NCBI GenBank assembly: GCA_035362935.1 | Contig: DAOSEC010000008.1 | Coordinates: forward strand, 1-64,000 | DNA from: DAOSEC01 sp035362935 | GTDB taxonomy: Bacteria; Bacillota_I; Bacilli_A; ML615J-28; CAG-313 | Length of the DNA: 64,000 bases | Direction: 5' to 3' | Shown here: positions 35,670 to 44,275 of the stretch, in pieces | Layout: each line of letters starts with the position of its first letter | How positions within the stretch are numbered: position 1 is the stretch's first letter | The notes under the pieces: generated by a model | The model's database searches: none | Seen by the model: only the letters and a program-made list of their open reading frames with translations | What the model was told of the DNA's origin: nothing | Translations under genes and position numbers: made by a program

Positions 35670-36983
35670 TTACCAAACCAATTCGTTGATTGCATCAGCG
35701 TAAGCTTGATCGATAGTTTTTCCACCATATAGAACAGCTCTGATTAATGATTGTGATTCATCACGTGCAAGTGAAGATCCTGGGAATGCTGCTGATGTAA
35801 AGAACTTGTCTCTTTGTCCGTAACCGATGGTAGCACTCTTAACAAAAATACTATCCGGATTTGCTAAGAATGTTGCATAAGTTGGATGAGTATATGCGCT
35901 TTCGCGTACTGGGAAGTATGCTGTTGATGCTGAGAAGTATGCTGTTTCTGCAGTTGAAGTTAAGAACTTAACAAACAACCAAGAAGCTAAGCGTTGATCA
36001 TCTGTTGCATTAGAGAAAATAGTAACGTTTGTCCCTTGTTGAATAACAGCTGGAACTGCTCCTGCTCCATCATATTGAGGGATTGGTGCTACTCCTACTT
36101 CGAATGCAGTTGTATTATTGTGTTGTGCTCCTGCACTTGATCCAACAGTCATATAGATTGTTTCTGCTTTGAATACGTCAGATGCATAGTTTGCACCATC
36201 AAAATGAGTTGGTGTTGCAGCTAAGCGGTCTGTGTATAAATCTTTAAAATAAGTAACAGCTGCTTTTGATTGAGCGTTGTTAAATAAAATTTCTCCATTC
36301 ACATTTGTGTATTGTCCGCCCCATTGTTGTGTCAATGTAATGAAAAGGTTCGCTTCTGAATCGTATGCAAAACCTACTTTTCCGTTTAATGTTTTGATTT
36401 GTTGAGAAACGGTTCTAACCTCAGCCCAAGTTGTTGGAACTGTCAAAGAATTTTGATCAAAGAACGTTTTGTTATAAAACATTACTTCAGTTGATTTGTT
36501 AAATGGTAATGAATAATAGGTACCCGCTTCATCATAGATGGTTCCTTCAGCTAAGAATGATGGAACAAAATCATCTAAATCCGCTTGTGTAAACCCATGA
36601 GTTGCATTTTCCATATATTTATCTAAAGGTAATACTGCTCTACCTTGTAAATATACAGCCACATGGTCTGGATATGTTTGAGCAATGTTCGGCTCTGTTC
36701 CTGCAGAAATTGCTTTTGTAATCTTGTCACGTAAGTCTGTGTATCCACCTTGTCCTGCTTGGATTACTGTAACATTTGGATAAATTACATTAAATCTGTC
36801 AATAATGTCTTGGATATATCCTTGGTTTGCTTGACCCATCGCATGCCAGAACGTGATGGTAATCGGGTCAGTTGTAAGTTGGTCTGGAATAACAATTTCG
36901 CGGTCTTTTAAATTTGTGTTTCCGCAACCTGCTACTACAAACATTGCAACTAGAACGACTAATAAACTTAACAGTTTTTTCAT
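35670..36983 (-). CDS. Extracellular solute-binding lipoprotein (CUT1 / UgpB-like)
   Basis: A 437-residue binding protein with lipobox VAGC (Cys20). The mature part begins with TITFWHAMGQ and has the family-1 solute-binding layout, closest to UgpB- and sugar-binding proteins by my reading. It should capture a ligand and pass it to the permease pair upstream. Ligand unknown: glycerol 3-phosphate, a sugar, or given the nuclease next door a nucleoside, deoxyribose-phosphate derivative or nucleotide. The ribosome site is GGAGG. Confidence 0.88.
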   Translation of the reverse strand: MKKLLSLLVVLVAMFVVAGCGNTNLKDREIVIPDQLTTDPITITFWHAMGQANQGYIQDIIDRFNVIYPNVTVIQAGQGGYTDLRDKITKAISAGTEPNIAQTYPDHVAVYLQGRAVLPLDKYMENATHGFTQADLDDFVPSFLAEGTIYDEAGTYYSLPFNKSTEVMFYNKTFFDQNSLTVPTTWAEVRTVSQQIKTLNGKVGFAYDSEANLFITLTQQWGGQYTNVNGEILFNNAQSKAAVTYFKDLYTDRLAATPTHFDGANYASDVFKAETIYMTVGSSAGAQHNNTTAFEVGVAPIPQYDGAGAVPAVIQQGTNVTIFSNATDDQRLASWLFVKFLTSTAETAYFSASTAYFPVRESAYTHPTYATFLANPDSIFVKSATIGYGQRDKFFTSAAFPGSSLARDESQSLIRAVLYGGKTIDQAYADAINELVW

Positions 36984-37037
36984 ATACTTTTCAATCCTCC
37001 GTTTGTATATAAATCTATATTCACTAAAAACTTAGTT

Positions 37038-37910
37038 TTAGCCTTTAATACCGCTTCTTGATACCCCTTGCATAATGTATTTACGCAAGAACAAGAATAC
37101 GAGTAATAATGGAACTGTAACCACTGTGGTTGCAGCCATTTGTAAATGAATTTGTGAACGACCTTGATCGTCAGTGAATGCTTTTCTCAATCCGTTTGTA
37201 ATCAAACGCATCGAATCGCTATCTGCTACTAGATTTGGCCAAATGTATGCATTCCATGAACCAATTAATTTTAGAATGGTAATTGATATAATGGTTGGCA
37301 TTGCGATTGGAACCATAACACGTAGTAGATACTTGAAGTCTCCTGTGCCATCGACTTTCGCTGCTAAATATAATTCATTTGGTATTTGCTTGAAGTTTTG
37401 TCTTAATAAGTAGATATAAAATACACTGACAACGAATGGAATAATGAGGGCTTGATAGGTATCAATCCATCCCAATCTAGCAACTGTAATGTAGTTTGTA
37501 ATAACCATCATTTCCCCTGGAATCATCATCGTTGCTAAGAACAAAGTAAATAATATGTTTTTACCTTTGAACTCAAGTCGAGCAAACGCGAATGCTGCAA
37601 AAATTGTTGTAACAACGGTACCAACCGTAGAGACCACACCTACAAAAATTGTGTTGTAGATATATCGTGCAAAATCGGCTTGCATCATTGCATTTGGGAA
37701 ATTTTGGAAATTTAATAATTGTGGGAATAGTGTAGGTGGAATCATTTCTGTTTCTGCTTGAGTTTTTAAAGCAGAGATAATCATCCAATAAAACGGAACG
37801 ACAACGATAATTGCCATAATACCTAAGAAACCATATACTAGAATATTTTTTAAAATTAATTCTACTTTATATGATTTTTCTAAATTTTTAACATTCATTT
37901 TTTCTGTCAT
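37038..37910 (-). CDS. CUT1 ABC importer permease (MalG/UgpE type)
   Basis: A 290-residue permease with six hydrophobic segments and the EAA loop LYLAAKVDGTGDFKYLLRVMVPIAMP near residues 180-205, the site that contacts the ATPase. The N-terminal Lys-rich start is cytoplasmic. It follows the other permease by ten bases and precedes the binding protein by 54. Partner of the upstream permease as a heterodimer. Confidence 0.92.
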   Translation of the reverse strand: MTEKMNVKNLEKSYKVELILKNILVYGFLGIMAIIVVVPFYWMIISALKTQAETEMIPPTLFPQLLNFQNFPNAMMQADFARYIYNTIFVGVVSTVGTVVTTIFAAFAFARLEFKGKNILFTLFLATMMIPGEMMVITNYITVARLGWIDTYQALIIPFVVSVFYIYLLRQNFKQIPNELYLAAKVDGTGDFKYLLRVMVPIAMPTIISITILKLIGSWNAYIWPNLVADSDSMRLITNGLRKAFTDDQGRSQIHLQMAATTVVTVPLLLVFLFLRKYIMQGVSRSGIKG

Positions 37911-37920
37911 AGCGCACCTC

Positions 37921-38829
37921 CTAGTAATGTACCCGTTTTTTACTGATGTACAAGTTGATGAAGGTGAAGATCAAGATGATCACGAAGAGGAATAACGCAG
38001 CTGCGGCTGCCCATCCTGCCGACCCTTCTCCAACACGGGGGTCACTCAAACTTCGATATAGGAACCATACTATGGTACCAATTCCTTTGTCGCGAATGCT
38101 AGTATCTAGTCCGAATAACGCAACAACTGATGTATACTCTTTAAACGCTCCGATAAATGATGTTACAGCAACATAGGCAATCATTGGAGAAAGAAGAGGA
38201 ACTGTAATTCTTGTGAATACTCGAACTCTTGGTGTTGAGTCGATTTGAGCTGCTTGATAATATTGTTTATCAATCCCTTGCAAACCACTTAAGAAAATTA
38301 GAATCTTAAACGGAAGTGCTTCCCACACGGAATAAATTAACAACACTGTCATTGCTCTACCCCAACCTGCTCCGTATCCTACCCAGTTAATTGCATTGTC
38401 AAGTCCTAACCAACCAATAATGGTATTGATAAGTCCATAACTTTGATTAAACATAACCGCAAATACCATCCCAATCGCGATTGTATTTGTAACGTATGGT
38501 AAGAAGAAAATAGTTTGGAATACTTTTTGTAATGGCTTAATGGAGTTTAGTCCAACAGCGATTAACAACGATAACATTATAGATATTGGAACAGATACAA
38601 ACACGATAAAGAATGTGTTGGATACTGTTCTCCAGAATATTTGATTTCGGAATATGAAGGCAAAGTTACCAAATCCGAATTGAGTGAACTCACCTGTCAT
38701 ATAATTGTATTTTTCTTTAAACGCGATTAGAATCGTATTAAAGAGGGGATAGAAGATAAATATTGCCATTAATATTAGAGCGGGTGCTAAATATAACCAG
38801 GCCTTGAGGTTGTTTTTACTCTCAACCAT
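37921..38829 (-). CDS. CUT1 ABC importer permease (MalF/UgpA type)
   Basis: A 302-residue permease with six hydrophobic segments. The EAA-loop region is QYYQAAQIDSTPRVRVFTRITVPLLSP (about residues 200-226). The gene overlaps the ATPase gene upstream by one base in TAATG, so they are coupled. Confidence 0.92.
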   Translation of the reverse strand: MVESKNNLKAWLYLAPALILMAIFIFYPLFNTILIAFKEKYNYMTGEFTQFGFGNFAFIFRNQIFWRTVSNTFFIVFVSVPISIMLSLLIAVGLNSIKPLQKVFQTIFFLPYVTNTIAIGMVFAVMFNQSYGLINTIIGWLGLDNAINWVGYGAGWGRAMTVLLIYSVWEALPFKILIFLSGLQGIDKQYYQAAQIDSTPRVRVFTRITVPLLSPMIAYVAVTSFIGAFKEYTSVVALFGLDTSIRDKGIGTIVWFLYRSLSDPRVGEGSAGWAAAAALFLFVIILIFTFINLYISKKRVHY

Positions 38830-39890
38830 TACTTCATTCGCTCCTCGGTTTCTTTGTTAAATACGAAGCATTTATTTGGACGAATGTTTACTTTGATTAC
38901 CCCGCTATTTGGAACTTCTGTATCGGCATCAACAATACCTCTTAATGTGTGACCATCAAAATTAGGATGTTTTGCGATAATCGAAATGTCACGTCCTAAA
39001 TGTTCAATAGATGCAACTTCGATTGAAAGTTTTCCGTCTTTTTTAACGTCAAATCCTTCAGGTCGAATTCCAATTGTTACATCTTGATCTTTTGCTTTAA
39101 ACGGTAATATTGCTTCATCACCAATGTATAGTTGATTGTCTTTGATTGAACCATTGAATAGGTTGATCGGTGGCGTTCCTAAGAACTTTGCAACGAATAA
39201 ATTATCAGGATCGTCATATACATGTTGTGGTTGACCTGTTTGTTGCATTAATCCGAGTTTCATAACTACGATATTGTCAGAAATACTCATTGCTTCTTCT
39301 TGGTCATGTGTAACGAAGATGGTTGTGATTCCCGTTTCTTTTTGGATACGACGAATTTCTTCACGTGTTTGTAAACGAAGTCTCGCATCTAGGTTAGATA
39401 AGGGCTCATCAAGTAACAACACTCTTGGTTCTTTTACGAGTGCTCTTGCGATTGCAACACGTTGTTGTTGACCACCGGATAACTGTTTTGGTTTTCTTCC
39501 CATTAGATTTCCAATACCAACTAAATCAGCGTAATATTGCGCCTTTTTTAATGCTTCATCTTTTGGCATTTTCATGTTTTCAAGTGGAAACAAAATGTTT
39601 TGCTTTACTGTCATATGAGGGTATAACGCATAGTTTTGAAACACAAGACCAATTCCTCGTTTTTCTGGTGGTGTTTTTGTAACATCCTCATCCCCAAAGA
39701 AGATTTCTCCTTCTGTGGGTTGTAGTAAGCCAGCAATCATATAGAGTGTTGTTGATTTACCACAGCCAGAAGGACCGAGTAGACCAATTAGTTTTCCTGA
39801 TGGAATGGTGATGTCTAAATTATCTACAGCACGAACCTCTGCATCTTTTTCCGAAAAAATCTTGGTCAATTTTTTCAATGTAATTTCCAT
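38829..39890 (-). CDS. CUT1 ABC importer ATPase (UgpC/MsmX type)
   Basis: A 353-residue ATPase with Walker A GPSGCGKST, signature LSGGQQQRVAIARAL, Walker B VLLLDEPLSNLD and a C-terminal TOBE regulatory domain. It energises the importer. In most Firmicutes one MsmX serves many importers; here the ATPase is encoded in the cluster, so this system has its own motor. It is the first gene of the operon and has a promoter and cre-like site upstream. Confidence 0.93.
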   Translation of the reverse strand: MEITLKKLTKIFSEKDAEVRAVDNLDITIPSGKLIGLLGPSGCGKSTTLYMIAGLLQPTEGEIFFGDEDVTKTPPEKRGIGLVFQNYALYPHMTVKQNILFPLENMKMPKDEALKKAQYYADLVGIGNLMGRKPKQLSGGQQQRVAIARALVKEPRVLLLDEPLSNLDARLRLQTREEIRRIQKETGITTIFVTHDQEEAMSISDNIVVMKLGLMQQTGQPQHVYDDPDNLFVAKFLGTPPINLFNGSIKDNQLYIGDEAILPFKAKDQDVTIGIRPEGFDVKKDGKLSIEVASIEHLGRDISIIAKHPNFDGHTLRGIVDADTEVPNSGVIKVNIRPNKCFVFNKETEERMK

Positions 39891-39941
39891 ATAAATCCTC
39901 CAATACGTATTTTCTCAATACATACATAAATTATGTAGCAT

Positions 39942-39955
39942 TGAAATCGTTTGCT
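39942..39955 (-). promoter_or_regulatory. Possible cre-like operator of the nuclease/ABC operon
   Basis: The site reads TGAAATCGTTTGCT on the plus strand, near the predicted transcription start. It is similar to the CcpA consensus TGWNANCGNTNWCA, with two mismatches. Such placement would let CcpA or a LacI-type repressor block transcription. Weak evidence. Confidence 0.3.
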
Positions 39956-39960
39956 TAATA

Positions 39961-39989
39961 ATTATACCATATTTGACAATAACATGCAA
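39961..39989 (-). promoter_or_regulatory. Promoter of the nuclease/ABC operon
   Basis: Minus-strand TTGCAT (39984-39989), a 17-base spacer and TATAAT (39961-39966), about 70 bases before the ATPase start codon. Confidence 0.65.
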
Positions 39990-40042
39990 AGGTAAAAACG
40001 ATACATTTTCGAAATTTTACATGAATTTTACCCACATATAAA

Positions 40043-40073
40043 ACAAAAAAAACCACCTAAAAAGATGGTTTTT
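40043..40073 (-). terminator. Intrinsic terminator after the recR unit
   Basis: An AAACCATCT/AGGTGGTTT stem with one G-T pair, then eight T residues on the minus strand, 50 bases after the stop at 40122. Confidence 0.8.
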
Positions 40074-40121
40074 CACATTTTAATTTTAATTGCACGTTTG
40101 ATACTTAAAAATTATTTCCTA

Positions 40122-40394
40122 CTATGGTTTAATGACAAAGAAGTATATTGCAGCCCCGATTCCACCAATAATAGCTAGCGTAACAAAAAACTTAATGAAC
40201 TTTTTAATAATGACAAAGATTCCTAATACACTTAACAACCCTGCAGCAATCACGATTGCGGCTTGGAGATACGGTGCTAAGTTATTGAAAAAAGGCATAA
40301 TTAAATTCATTAATTGGGTTCCCCATTGGTTCAGAGTACTTTGAACGGTACCCCATAGTTCAGAAAATGAAAATAAAAATTGCATTGATTTCAC
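40122..40394 (-). CDS. Small membrane protein of unknown function
   Basis: A 90-residue protein with two hydrophobic segments (about residues 42-62 and 68-86) after an amphipathic first half. No family recognised. It has GAGGTGAA upstream and follows recR by six bases, so it belongs to the dnaX-ybaB-recR transcript. A terminator follows. Confidence 0.55.
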   Translation of the reverse strand: MKSMQFLFSFSELWGTVQSTLNQWGTQLMNLIMPFFNNLAPYLQAAIVIAAGLLSVLGIFVIIKKFIKFFVTLAIIGGIGAAIYFFVIKP

Positions 40395-40400
40395 CTCAAT

Positions 40401-41000
40401 TTAAAATTCTTTGCGTCCTTCAATTGCTTTTTTCAAAGTAATCTCATCCGCATAATCTATATCGCCACCTGCTGGTAGCCCGTAACCAATCCGCGTTATT
40501 AATAGGTGATCTTTCTTTAGGATTTTAGCCAAATAGGAAGCAGTTGTGTCTCCTAATGCTGTTAAGCTGGTTGCTAAAATGATTTCTTCAATCGGGTCTT
40601 TTGTAATACGTTCTTCTAGTGTTTTGATATTAATATCATCTGGACCTATTCCATCTAGCGGAGAAATGACACCATACAACACATGATATACGCCATTATA
40701 TTGTTTGGTTTCCTCTAATATTATAACATTCTTTGCTGATTCTACAACCATTATTTTATTTTTATTACGAGTGATGTCTCTACATATCGAGCAAATTTCT
40801 TGTTCTGTTAGCATACCACATATCTTACACTTACGAATTTTAGTGGTTGACTCTGCTAAAGCTACTTGAAAATCAACAACATCTTGACTGCTGAATTTAT
40901 CTATTGTGAAAAACGCCATCCTGCTTGCCGTTTTTGGACCAACTCCTGGATACTTTTGAAATGCCTCTATTAATTTTTGAAGCGATTTTAAATCATTCAA
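40401..41000 (-). CDS. recR: Recombination protein RecR
   Basis: Works with RecF and RecO in single-strand gap repair. The 199 residues contain the N-terminal helix-hairpin-helix region (KYPGVGPKTASRMAF), the four-cysteine zinc finger CKICGMLTEQEICSIC (about residues 57-72) and a Toprim domain from IMVVES. The start codon is TTG with AGGAGC seven bases upstream. dnaX-ybaB-recR is a highly conserved operon. Confidence 0.96.
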   Translation of the reverse strand: MNDLKSLQKLIEAFQKYPGVGPKTASRMAFFTIDKFSSQDVVDFQVALAESTTKIRKCKICGMLTEQEICSICRDITRNKNKIMVVESAKNVIILEETKQYNGVYHVLYGVISPLDGIGPDDINIKTLEERITKDPIEEIILATSLTALGDTTASYLAKILKKDHLLITRIGYGLPAGGDIDYADEITLKKAIEGRKEF

Positions 41001-41009
41001 CGTCTGCTC

Positions 41010-41324
41010 CTAAAATAGATTTCCCATTCCGCCCAAGAATGATTGGAACTTCGCCATCTTAGTTTTGGTAAATTTATCGATCTCTGTATATGCTTGGCTG
41101 CATGCAGCGACAACCATTTCCCCCAACATTTCAAGATCTTCTGCTCCATCTACAGTAAAATCATCACTGACTTTAACGTTTTGTAATTGTTTGTTTCCAA
41201 GCATTTCAATTGTAACCACACCACCAGCACTTGATGTGAATACCGTTTCTTCGATTTCTTTTTGTGTGCGCTCCATATCTTCTTGCATTTTTTTAAGTTG
41301 TCTTAACATAGCTTGTTGATTCAT
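41010..41324 (-). CDS. YbaB/EbfC nucleoid-associated protein
   Basis: A 104-residue protein starting MNQQAMLRQLKKMQEDMERTQ. The helical start followed by VTIEMLGNKQLQNVKV is the YbaB signature. It binds DNA as a dimer and is nearly always between dnaX and recR. Spacing to dnaX is 13 bases. Confidence 0.95.
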   Translation of the reverse strand: MNQQAMLRQLKKMQEDMERTQKEIEETVFTSSAGGVVTIEMLGNKQLQNVKVSDDFTVDGAEDLEMLGEMVVAACSQAYTEIDKFTKTKMAKFQSFLGGMGNLF

Positions 41325-41337
41325 GTATCGGTACCTC

Positions 41338-44220
41338 TTATTCTTCGATTTTAATTAGACCTTCTCCAAATAAGGATCTAGCCTTTTCTACTGTCTTATT
41401 TTTCTCAGTTGTTAGTGGAGATTCTATCTCATCTGCTACTCTTAAATCTGGATTGTCAATTGGTTTTAATTTTGGGAATTTAACTCCCATATTGTATTGA
41501 CCAACGTATTCGCTTCGTTTTTCTACCCATATATCATTTGGTAAGGCAATGTACGATAATGGTTTCCCTAGTTTTGTTTTAAAAATTAGGTTTGCCTCAT
41601 CTTTCATTTTCTTACTCATAACATGATTGCACATACTAATGGATGGATAGGTTATAATAATGGAGTTAATCCCAATTGCTGAAACAGTTGCATTCATTAA
41701 CAGTCGTGCAATGTTTTCAAGAGAAACGCTTATTCCTTTGTCAAGATTTCTCCACTCAGAAATAATACGACTACGTTCACTTTTTGCCTCATCCGATCTT
41801 GAGTCATGTAAAATTTGTTCTATGTATGATACATCATACGGATCCTTGATTTCTTTTTCAACAACAGGTGGTTCAGCTTTGATCACTTCTTTTTCTTTGT
41901 GTGGTTCTGATGCACCAGATTTCCCAATGATAATCGGCTTTTCTTCACGAACTTGCTTTTCTGTCTTTGGTGATATCACTGTTGTTGGCACTTCTTTTAT
42001 TGGTGCTGTTTTTTCGGGTTGTATCTCTATAGGGATTTTCTGGGCTTCTTGCTTGTCTTGTTTTGAAATGTTTTCAAACATTGAAAGTGTGGATAGGTTT
42101 TCGTGTTCTACAATTTGTAGTTTTCCTTCTACTTCACTTAATTTACTTCCAAGTTTTTTTACAAATTCGCTCAATTGTGCAAGTTTTATATCAATCTTGT
42201 CTACAAACACTTGTTTTTCATCTACTTGGTCAAACTTAGCATTTATACTTACCAACATCTCTTTGATTGTTTGTTTTAATTCTTCAATTAAATTTAGCAA
42301 ATCATTGTTTTCGGTCGTCCATTTAAGATTGAGTTCGGCAATCATTTTTTCATTTTCGTCGATTGATAGATTCACTTTTTCGATTGACAACTTTAAGTTT
42401 TCGTCGCTTTGTGTCATTGACTCACTTAGTTCAGTCATCAGATTAAGCATTTTGGTGTGATCGTTTTCAATATGTTCGATTTTATCATATACCAAATCGA
42501 GATTGACTTCTTTTTCTAAGGAGAACAAATCGGGAGCATCTATACTTGTTTGATCTATCTTACTTGTCTTATCTGCTACTTGTGTCAAATCTATCGAATC
42601 AATCACTTGTTTTAATTCTTTGATTTCCTTTTGAACTTTTTCATGTTGGTGCTTCAACTGCTTTTCAAGTGTGATTTTATCTTCTTCTAGTTGATTCACT
42701 TTTAGATATAAATCATCAAACTTGATTGTTGAGTTTTCCAAATCAAACACTGGTTTTTCTTCTTCGTCTAATGTGAATAATTCTTGACCGCTGTTTTTCA
42801 GTTGGTTTAGTTCCGTTCTTATGTTTTCTATTTCTATTGAATAATCAATTACTGGTTCGTTATACTTTAAGTTGGCTAGTTGTTTTTTAATTTCATCTAG
42901 TTCAACTGAATAATCATGACCACCTTGTTGTGAAATCATTTCGTTCGCATCTATTTTTTGCTTTAATTTTGGAAGTTCTAATTTTGTAATTTCACTGATG
43001 AGTTTATTTACTTTTGCATCAATCATCTCAATTTTAGAATTATCCACAGTCCCATTTTCAACGTGATGAGATACTCCCTTCATATTGAGAAGACGTTCTT
43101 CGATTTGATGTATTTTATGTTGAATGTCTAGATCGTCATCGGTCATATTAATAATCTTCATAACACCAACTTCTAAATAGATTCTTGGGTTATTTGAGTA
43201 TTTTAATTTGTTTTGAATATCCATAATAACATCGATGTAAAAATATACTCGCTTTTTGTCAATCTTTGATGCTAACTTTTTAAATTCTGGATTATCAAAT
43301 ATATATTTAAAGACGGTTTGTCCTGTTGTATTTTGATATAGTAAGATATCTCTACAGAATTGAAGCAACCCTGAAACAAGACGGTTCACTTCTTTTCCAA
43401 GTTCTAAAATTTCATCCACAATTTTTATTGCTTCTGCTACATTGGTTCCCTCAAAACTATTTACCAAATCAATTAACTTATAATTTGAGATGCGACCAGT
43501 CACGCTATTGACATCATCAATTGAAATGACATCATCACTATACGAAATCGATTGGTCTAAAATACTTAACGCATCGCGCATACCGCCTTCAGCTGTTTCA
43601 GCGATAGCATCAAGTGCATCTTCTTTCACTTTAATGGCTTCTCGTTTTGTCACTTCTTGTAATTTTATTTTAATTTCTTGACTAGATAGTGCCTTGAAAT
43701 CAAATCGTTGGCATCTTGATATGATTGTCATAGGTATCTTATGGGCTTCGGTGGTTGCTAAAATAAATATGACGTGTGCAGGCGGTTCCTCTAATGTTTT
43801 AAGCAACGCATTAAATGCAGAAGTTGATAACATATGTACTTCATCAATAATATATACTTTAAACTTAGAATTGGATGGTAGATAATTCACCTTTTCTAAG
43901 ATTTGACGAATCTCTTCTACCCCATTGTTGCTTGCGGCATCGAGCTCAATGATATCTGTGGATTGGTTGTACATAATAGACAAACAACTAGCACATTGAT
44001 TGCATGGTTCTTTGGTTGGAGCAGACGCACAATTGACCGCTTTCGCTAGAAGTCTGGCAATCGTTGTTTTTCCGATACCTCTTGGACCACTAAACAAATA
44101 CGCATGGCTAATCTTATTTGCCTTGAGTGCGTTTTGTAATGTTTTTTTAATGTGGTTTTGTCCTGCTACTTCGGAAAACGTGGATGGTCTATATGTTCTA
44201 TATAATGCTTTATATGCCAT
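41338..44220 (-). CDS. dnaX: DNA polymerase III gamma/tau subunit, unusually long
   Basis: Loads the sliding clamp and ties the polymerases together. Residues 1-365 are a standard clamp-loader ATPase: SGPRGIGKTTIAR (Walker A), four zinc cysteines, IDEVHML (Walker B), SRCQRF (sensor 1). Then a region of some 430 residues, rich in Glu, Lys, Leu and Ile, with strong coiled-coil look, that ends near residue 800. The last 150 or so residues resemble the tau C-terminal domain. At 960 residues it is far longer than B. subtilis (563) or E. coli (643) DnaX. The start has an AAGGGTAGG site and there is no frameshift; a slippery-sequence gamma form is not needed. Confidence 0.95.
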   Translation of the reverse strand: MAYKALYRTYRPSTFSEVAGQNHIKKTLQNALKANKISHAYLFSGPRGIGKTTIARLLAKAVNCASAPTKEPCNQCASCLSIMYNQSTDIIELDAASNNGVEEIRQILEKVNYLPSNSKFKVYIIDEVHMLSTSAFNALLKTLEEPPAHVIFILATTEAHKIPMTIISRCQRFDFKALSSQEIKIKLQEVTKREAIKVKEDALDAIAETAEGGMRDALSILDQSISYSDDVISIDDVNSVTGRISNYKLIDLVNSFEGTNVAEAIKIVDEILELGKEVNRLVSGLLQFCRDILLYQNTTGQTVFKYIFDNPEFKKLASKIDKKRVYFYIDVIMDIQNKLKYSNNPRIYLEVGVMKIINMTDDDLDIQHKIHQIEERLLNMKGVSHHVENGTVDNSKIEMIDAKVNKLISEITKLELPKLKQKIDANEMISQQGGHDYSVELDEIKKQLANLKYNEPVIDYSIEIENIRTELNQLKNSGQELFTLDEEEKPVFDLENSTIKFDDLYLKVNQLEEDKITLEKQLKHQHEKVQKEIKELKQVIDSIDLTQVADKTSKIDQTSIDAPDLFSLEKEVNLDLVYDKIEHIENDHTKMLNLMTELSESMTQSDENLKLSIEKVNLSIDENEKMIAELNLKWTTENNDLLNLIEELKQTIKEMLVSINAKFDQVDEKQVFVDKIDIKLAQLSEFVKKLGSKLSEVEGKLQIVEHENLSTLSMFENISKQDKQEAQKIPIEIQPEKTAPIKEVPTTVISPKTEKQVREEKPIIIGKSGASEPHKEKEVIKAEPPVVEKEIKDPYDVSYIEQILHDSRSDEAKSERSRIISEWRNLDKGISVSLENIARLLMNATVSAIGINSIIITYPSISMCNHVMSKKMKDEANLIFKTKLGKPLSYIALPNDIWVEKRSEYVGQYNMGVKFPKLKPIDNPDLRVADEIESPLTTEKNKTVEKARSLFGEGLIKIEE

Positions 44221-44275
44221 AATCGTGCCTACCCTTCATAAATTTCAAATAATTGGTCCAGTTATATTAATTATA

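Noticed and set aside
37024..37041. CTAAAA/TTTTAG hairpin between permease and binding-protein genes
   Set aside because: Only six AT-rich pairs and no following T tract; chance is likely.
41660..42460. A 266-codon open frame on the plus strand opposite dnaX
   Set aside because: It is antisense to the well-supported dnaX gene, has no ribosome site, and its Ser/Ile/Phe-rich translation is the shadow of the low-complexity Glu/Lys coiled-coil region.
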